From DAHVFY01 sp040388665 (GTDB taxonomy: Bacteria > Chlamydiota > Chlamydiia > Chlamydiales > Rhabdochlamydiaceae): a stretch of 64,000 bases of DNA. The position numbers were made by a program, and so were the translations under genes. The stretch lies in the NCBI GenBank assembly GCA_040388665.1, contig JAZKBL010000006.1, positions 1 through 64,000 on the forward strand, read 5' to 3'. Below, one piece after another: positions 59,701 to 64,000 of this stretch; positions within the stretch are counted from its first letter, which is position 1, and the number at the start of each line of letters is the position of its first letter. Under the pieces are notes generated by a model. That model searched no databases. It was not told the origin of the DNA and saw nothing but the letters and a program-made list of their open reading frames with translations.

Positions 59701-62700
59701 CGCTTGATTATCAAGAGTTAGATTGCCCACAGTAGCATTCACAGTAAGTGTCGCTGCACCTCCTGTTATTACAATACGCGCATTGTTAAGAAGAGCAACA
59801 TTTTGCCCTCCTGTTACGGAGAGGGTATTTGTTGTCGTTTGTATCAATGCGGTTCTTGGGCCCACTACAGATCCAACAAGGGTAACATCATTTAAGCTTG
59901 AAACAGTGATCTGACCCGATGAAGTGATCGATGCAATGGCGTCTTCCGATGCACTAATCTGAAGACTATCTGTTGATGTGAGTGTAAGAGCACCAGTGCT
60001 TCCAAGAAGCCTCGCGCTGTCAGATCCTGCGCTAAAAACAGTGACACCTGTTACATTAACTGTTGTAGTTCCTGTACCTGCATTTTGCAAGACGCTATCA
60101 CTACCAACTAAAAGACCATCTCCAACAGTCACAAGATACGTCCCTGTCCCTCCTGCAAGCATGATTTGCGCATGAGGATTAAGAGATGTTTCAAGAGTCG
60201 AGGTTACTGATAAATTACCTTGTACGGCCGAAATTTGCGCATTATTTACTGAAGAGAATCCATTAAGTAAAATAGCATTTGCAGCAACTGTGACCCCCCC
60301 GGTCCCTCCTAGTAAAGAAGCTGCACCATCTGGGCCTCCTTCAATATAAAGAGTATCTGTAATGGTGCTTGTTGTAAGGCCGGTTCCTTGATGTTGTATG
60401 AAAGAAGCATTTGCAATCCGCAGATCGCCTGTAGAATCCACTGTCAACGTTCCAGCTCCTGAGCTTAAGAAAATTTGAGCAAAATTATTGAGATCTACAT
60501 TTGATCCAGAGATGCTTAAACTACCCGAAGCATCAGAGATGTAAGCCGGTACTGCCATAGAAAAGCCCATGATACTGACTCTTCCGGCTGCAATTGTTGT
60601 ATTTCCATCTGAAGAAATATATCCAGAAAAGCCTGAAAGCGCCTCTACTTCTAAAGAGCCTGGAACGGTAAGCATTATAGGTCCAGTATCTACAATAAAT
60701 GAATCTCCATCAACACCACCTGAAATCAATATATTCTCTCCAACCGTGATAAGAACAGACCCCGTTCCCAGGTTCTGCACAAAAGAATCATTTTGAATGA
60801 TCAAATCCCCATTTGTAGCAGTAACCGAGATGTCTGCTGTACCTGCTGTAATTTCTATATTGGCATCATCATTAAGAATTACATTGTGATCTGCAAGTAC
60901 GGTCAGAGCGCCACCTGTGGAATTAATCGTCGATGCATTGAGGCCTTGAGGAGATCCTATAATATAAATATTACCATTTGTAGCAGTAACAACTAAATCG
61001 CCAGCTGACGTGATCTCAGCAGCACCTGTCAGATCTGATAGAACAAAAATGTTGTTATCAGCTGTCAAGCTTGATGTGTTTGTTGAACCTTGAACAATTG
61101 CATCGCCAGCTCCCGCAAGAAGGGTGGCGGTTCCAGTTGTTGAAATTGTCATCGTGCCTGTGCTGCTATTTTGGATGATCGAGTCGTTTGCTACAATTAA
61201 ATCATCCGTAAGAGTGACAAGCATGTTTCCAGCGCCTCCTGTCAAAGACAATGTCGTATGCGCATTAAGCGTTGTAAGACCTGCATTCACAGTTAGATCT
61301 CCTGAAGAATCTTCTAGAAGAGCTCGGACCAAAACAGAATCCCCTCTCATATTTATCGATCCTGCTGTAATCGATGTCAAACCGTTTGACAACACGCGGC
61401 CTTCAAAACCAGAACCTGCTTGAATATCTAAAAGACCTGTTACTGCAAATGTCAGAGCAGCATTAGAAGAAATGATCCCATCACCTAAAACTCCACCAAA
61501 AATATGAGCATTAGCTCCAACTGTACTAGAAACAGATCCTGTTCCTTGATGCTCAATAAAAGAACCATTAGACACTACCAAATTACCGGCAGTTGCATCT
61601 GCTTGAAGAGCAAGAGCTCCCATAGTAACGAACACTTGAGCATTATTTTGAAGGATTAAATCATTGTTTGCATTTAGTGTAAGCGGCCCATTTGTTGAAG
61701 AAATCTGAGCTATTTTTGATGTAGCTAGCAACAAATATCCATTTGCATACATGTTATCACTGGTAAGCGTTAACGAGTCTAAAGAAGTAATCTCTGCAGT
61801 ACCTGTAGAAACAGCTTCAAGATTAATATTTCCTAAAGCTGTAAGAAATAAAGTACCACCTGCTGCGTTAATGACTGAATTACCAAGGGGGCCTCCTTTT
61901 ACAACAATATTTCCGCCAATATTTGGAGTTGCTGTAATAACGCCCGTTCCACTGTGAGTTACAGTTCCTAAATTTGACACAATCAAATCACCTGTAACGT
62001 TTAAATTCAGAGCATTCGCATTCGCAATGCCTGTAATAGTCACAGAAGAATTATCTAAAATATTCAAATTTCTTGAAGCATTGATAGTAACTGATCCAAG
62101 AGTCGTTGACACAAGCGTTGTACTGTTCACAGCTCCCGATAAAGTAATCTGATCGGAACCATTAAAAATGATATTCCCAGTAGAAGTAACACGTGCGCTA
62201 CCCGGTATCAGGCCAGAAATCATATCAATTTTAGAAGCAGCAATTGTCAATGTTCCTGTCGTCGTTGTGATCGAGGTATTGCCATTTCCTCCCGAAATGA
62301 TCGCATTGCCAAGAGGAGCTGCAATTGTAAGCGTTCCACTTCCTGTTTGGCTTATCGTACTATTGCGGTTACAAATAAAATCTCCTGTTGTAACAGTAAT
62401 CCCTAAAGCGCCAGCGCCCGAAGCAGTTACCGTACTTGTTTTATCCATTGCAAATACCGTATTAACAATAATTGTTAAAGGCCCCGTTGTAGATACTTGA
62501 GCAGTATTTCCGACACCCGCTCCTTGAGCGTCCATGACCATTCTATCAGCCATTAGCGAAACCCCTCCAGACCCTCCACTAATTACCGTACGCAAAGTAG
62601 GTCCCCCTTCCATATAAATAGAGGCGTTAAGTGCAGTACATGTTGTAGTACCTGTACCGAATGTATTGATCTCTGCGCCATTAATGAGTGATAAATTATC

Positions 62701-64000
62701 GTTTATTACAGTAATGGTGACATTTCCAGCAGGGGCAGAAGCTGCAATTACAGAATAATCTACAATCATTTGCTCTGTGACATTAAAAATTACATCTCCT
62801 GCCAAAGCTAAAAGATTAGGGCGCACTACTGTACTTCCTGTCAAAAAGCAATTACGAGCGGTCGCAATATTCAAATCTCCTGTTGTTGCCGTCATTGACA
62901 TAGCACCGCCAGCTCCTGCAACATAAAAATCATTTGTAACATTAAAAGTAACACCAGTGCCGCCCGTTAAAGAGGTTGCACCCCCNNNNNNNNNNTCTGA
63001 TGACTTCATAGCAACATCCCCCCCAATTGTGCCCGTAAATAAGGCTCCGGCGCTAATTGATGCTATGTTCTGAATTGCTAAATCACCATTTGTTGTCGTT
63101 AAATTCATGTTGCCTGTAGAAGACAGAGAAACATTATTTAAAATATCAATATTTTGAGAAGCAGATAAAGAGAGCACCCCTGTTGTTATTATCTCAGTTA
63201 CTGCAGAGGGAGCTCCTACTAAGGCGATTATATTTCGCGTTGAAGTAAGTGTTGCATTCCCCCCTGTTGTCACGGTAAATATGTTAGATTCCATTGAAGA
63301 CATGAAAATCTTATTCGAAGCTGTCATCGAAAGGGCGCCTGTACCTGTAGTGATTGTTGTCACGCCTTCAAGACCCGACATAAATGTTCCATCAGCCATC
63401 GTGATCGTGCTTGTACCCGTACCGCTATTTGTAAGCAGGGTATTGCCTGCCATAATGATTTCTTGCGCAGCTGCAAGTGTAAGAGCCCCAGCGCCAGCAG
63501 TTAAACTTGCTGTTGCAAAAGGATTCATGATAATGGACTTTCCTGCATTTAACGTATAAATACCTCCACTTGCAGTAATTGTTGCTCTATTTACAGCAGA
63601 CACACCTCCCATTAAAATCGAATTTGTTGTAAAAATGGATATACCGCCCGTTGTTGCTGTAATGGAAGAAGGACCAGTTATTCCTCCAGACACTGTGATA
63701 TTGCCTCCAATACGCGTTCCTACAGTGCCAATTGTAATCAGTCCCGTTCCTGTTGTTTGCACTCTTGAATCATTATCGATAATGACATGACCTACTGCTG
63801 CTAACGTAATTGTCCCAACACCTGTTGTTGTGATATTGCTTGAATCACGTATTTCAAGTGTTCCAGCACCTCCAGTTGTTGAAACACTCACATTGCCGGC
63901 AGCTGAGCTATTGATCGACGCCGTTTGTGCAGTGGCTGGAAAACCTATTAAATAGATGCTATCGCCACTTGTAATTGTGACATTGCCGGCAGCCGTGATC
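56731..64000 (-). CDS. Giant TpsA-like beta-helical exoprotein (partial, 5' end outside window)
   Basis: At least 2422 residues of a second exoprotein of the same class. The frame is open to the right edge, so the GTG at 63891 is not a start, and the signal peptide and TPS domain lie beyond the window. It is made of the same Gly/Ser/Thr-rich ~130-residue beta-helix units as TpsA1. It ends NCSCP, a C-terminal cysteine pair like that which anchors HMW1-type adhesins to their TpsB. Ten N at 62986-62995 interrupt the sequence; the frame is kept as written, but the true gap length is unknown. A strong terminator follows. The partner pore may be TpsB2 or a gene outside the window. Confidence 0.88.
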   Translation of the reverse strand, partial: ITAAGNVTITSGDSIYLIGFPATAQTASINSSAAGNVSVSTTGGAGTLEIRDSSNITTTGVGTITLAAVGHVIIDNDSRVQTTGTGLITIGTVGTRIGGNITVSGGITGPSSITATTGGISIFTTNSILMGGVSAVNRATITASGGIYTLNAGKSIIMNPFATASLTAGAGALTLAAAQEIIMAGNTLLTNSGTGTSTITMADGTFMSGLEGVTTITTGTGALSMTASNKIFMSSMESNIFTVTTGGNATLTSTRNIIALVGAPSAVTEIITTGVLSLSASQNIDILNNVSLSSTGNMNLTTTNGDLAIQNIASISAGALFTGTIGGDVAMKSSXXXXGGATSLTGGTGVTFNVTNDFYVAGAGGAMSMTATTGDLNIATARNCFLTGSTVVRPNLLALAGDVIFNVTEQMIVDYSVIAASAPAGNVTITVINDNLSLINGAEINTFGTGTTTCTALNASIYMEGGPTLRTVISGGSGGVSLMADRMVMDAQGAGVGNTAQVSTTGPLTIIVNTVFAMDKTSTVTASGAGALGITVTTGDFICNRNSTISQTGSGTLTIAAPLGNAIISGGNGNTSITTTTGTLTIAASKIDMISGLIPGSARVTSTGNIIFNGSDQITLSGAVNSTTLVSTTLGSVTINASRNLNILDNSSVTITGIANANALNLNVTGDLIVSNLGTVTHSGTGVITATPNIGGNIVVKGGPLGNSVINAAGGTLFLTALGNINLEAVSTGTAEITSLDSLTLTSDNMYANGYLLLATSKIAQISSTNGPLTLNANNDLILQNNAQVFVTMGALALQADATAGNLVVSNGSFIEHQGTGSVSSTVGANAHIFGGVLGDGIISSNAALTFAVTGLLDIQAGSGFEGRVLSNGLTSITAGSINMRGDSVLVRALLEDSSGDLTVNAGLTTLNAHTTLSLTGGAGNMLVTLTDDLIVANDSIIQNSSTGTMTISTTGTATLLAGAGDAIVQGSTNTSSLTADNNIFVLSDLTGAAEITSAGDLVVTATNGNIYIIGSPQGLNASTINSTGGALTVLADHNVILNDDANIEITAGTADISVTATNGDLIIQNDSFVQNLGTGSVLITVGENILISGGVDGDSFIVDTGPIMLTVPGSLEVEALSGFSGYISSDGNTTIAAGRVSIMGFSMAVPAYISDASGSLSISGSNVDLNNFAQIFLSSGAGTLTVDSTGDLRIANASFIQHQGTGLTTSTITDTLYIEGGPDGAASLLGGTGGVTVAANAILLNGFSSVNNAQISAVQGNLSVTSTLETSLNPHAQIMLAGGTGTYLVTVGDGLLVGSDSVLQNAGTGTTTVNVTGVTVFSAGSDSARLLGSTGALTLTSTDSLQISASEDAIASITSSGQITVSSLNDVTLVGSVVGPRTALIQTTTNTLSVTGGQNVALLNNARIVITGGAATLTVNATVGNLTLDNQASIQHTGTGTISASIGRDVVINGGLNGDSFIRANSAGLNFVFTGALAIQSLSSNNGFIQAAGLSSISASKISIIGFSAAIPAFIQNSSGNLTVSAGSIEMVDFAQIRITAGSGALAVNTTSGDLRIGNNSLIQNSGTGPTTSMVNRSLYVEGGPGGASSFLGGNGGLNIAAGSAIQMSGFSSAFDALISTVQGGLTISSGQETSLNPHSSITISNVGTASALQLTVGSDLLVMDNSTIRHFGTGSTTINVTGVANVLAGTGNATIRGGSGAMTITATDNINILSDVTGVASIQNTGNLSVSTTQDISIVGSPGGIQNAFIQTGAISNPTLSITSHYLTIRDGGDIAITTGSGTLSVTCTQLSIEDNAFLQQQGTGSFNGMISGDCILRGGPAGPATLLVHSPLTLMIGGDLKIEADANSLASISSQGATSISASRIYMIGFSDTFNAMISNTTGSLTVAAASMNLIDFGQIQLTGGAGTLTVNTTNGDLRIANGSFIRHQGTGGLASTINQTLYIEGGVGNKAFYTSGSGGINISANVLVMNGFSSGNNALISATTGNVALSTTTTMNLNPFATVSITGIAGSGILSVSAGTDLLVANGSTLLNLGLGATTVNVTGVATFLGGAGDSSLKGNTGALSLTVGDNLHIISDILGRAFIQNSGNITIMVGSDVHVIGSPEAALTSSIQTSNGTLSVTAANNIIVEDKSMIAITAGAGTLSVTTTSGDLFIENDSSIQQQGTGAITASVGGNAVIKSGSSGNGFISTNSTLNVTVSKDLLIEDVQGLQAFITSNGLTSISSNRLFMIGFDSTHQAYIQNGLGNLTVSAASVRMFDFAKIRMTGGSGVLTVQATAGELRLANGSFIQNSGTGATSTTAVRTLYVEGGFGGASSIQGGNGGLSVSAESILMNGYSALNNALISAANGTLSVTTTGATPLGMLNMTPNSKIILNAGAGNVNVTVGGNFYRSGGPTITTSGTGTVNIAVAGPVNCSCP
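57000..61430. repeat. ~1.09-kb superrepeat inside TpsA2
   Basis: Four tandem blocks of about 364 residues. The anchor encoding LY(V/I)EGG lies at 57062, 58154, 59249 and 60338, giving spacings of 1092, 1095 and 1089 bases, all multiples of three. Each block ends with a conserved MxGFSS-type segment. The period differs from the 2.35-kb superrepeat of TpsA1, although the ~130-residue unit is shared. Boundaries are approximate. Confidence 0.72.
62986..62995. other. Assembly gap (10 N)
   Basis: Ten N inside the TpsA2 repeat region mark a scaffold gap of unknown real size, as expected where long near-identical repeats break an assembly. Confidence 0.95.

Noticed and set aside
42000..61430. CRISPR array or intergenic tandem repeats
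   Set aside because: The periodicity is in coding sequence, has multiples of three, and translates to beta-helix units; there are no short identical repeats with unique spacers.
63891..63891. GTG at 63891 as the start of TpsA2
   Set aside because: The frame stays open from there to the right edge and encodes the same repeat type, and no signal peptide or TPS domain follows the GTG.

Overview
The window is AT-rich DNA from a member of the phylum Chlamydiae, most likely an environmental (Chlamydia-like) lineage. The evidence is gene order. From memory of the Chlamydia chromosome, pgsA, sppA, polA, coaE, rho and then dnaB, mnmG, lplA form one conserved block. sdhC-sdhA-sdhB, tatD, exbB, exbD, a TolA-like gene, tolB, pal and a LysM lipoprotein form another. 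Both blocks are here. A glutamate racemase gene (absent from Chlamydia sensu stricto), a phospho-competent response regulator and a two-partner secretion locus fit an environmental relative. The genus cannot be fixed from the sequence. A run of ten N at 62986-62995 shows this is a draft assembly.

Layout. 1-227: a GC-rich palindromic repeat. 228-4000: an Ala-rich protein of unknown function, a DedA-type membrane protein, a CDP-alcohol phosphatidyltransferase and an MscS channel. 3952-9585: the overlapping sppA-polA-coaE-rho cluster, followed by an OppA-type lipoprotein. 11281-16770: lineage-specific genes, including two exported proteins, a GT-B-like protein, a GNAT-like protein, a phosphoribosyltransferase, and an S-adenosylmethionine decarboxylase that unexpectedly carries a signal peptide. 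16834-21312: tRNA-Ser(GCU), dnaB, a 29-residue ribosomal-type basic protein, a nested palindrome, mnmG and lplA. 21466-22947: a likely CE-clan cysteine protease (candidate effector) and a small membrane protein.

22944-28713 (minus strand): two GT-A glycosyltransferases, tatD and sdhCAB, apparently one operon. 28705-34068 (plus strand): the Tol-Pal envelope system (exbB, exbD, TolA-like, tolB, pal, LysM lipoprotein) followed by murI. This joins the outer-membrane tethering machinery to a precursor step of peptidoglycan. 34120-39135: a response regulator, RqcH, a glycine-zipper lipoprotein, a secreted protein, a TPR membrane protein and a DMT-type transporter.

39344-64000 is a two-partner secretion (TPS) island on the minus strand. 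It holds two closely related TpsB outer-membrane pores and two giant beta-helical TpsA exoproteins built from ~130-residue units. The second TpsA runs off the right edge. The first TpsA is interrupted inside its secretion domain by an 84-bp insertion carrying two in-frame stops; removing it restores a textbook TPS domain.

The strongest leads are this disrupted giant adhesin and its duplicated pore, the CE-clan protease at 21466-22479, the exported S-adenosylmethionine decarboxylase, and the nested palindrome that would cover the mnmG ribosome binding site.
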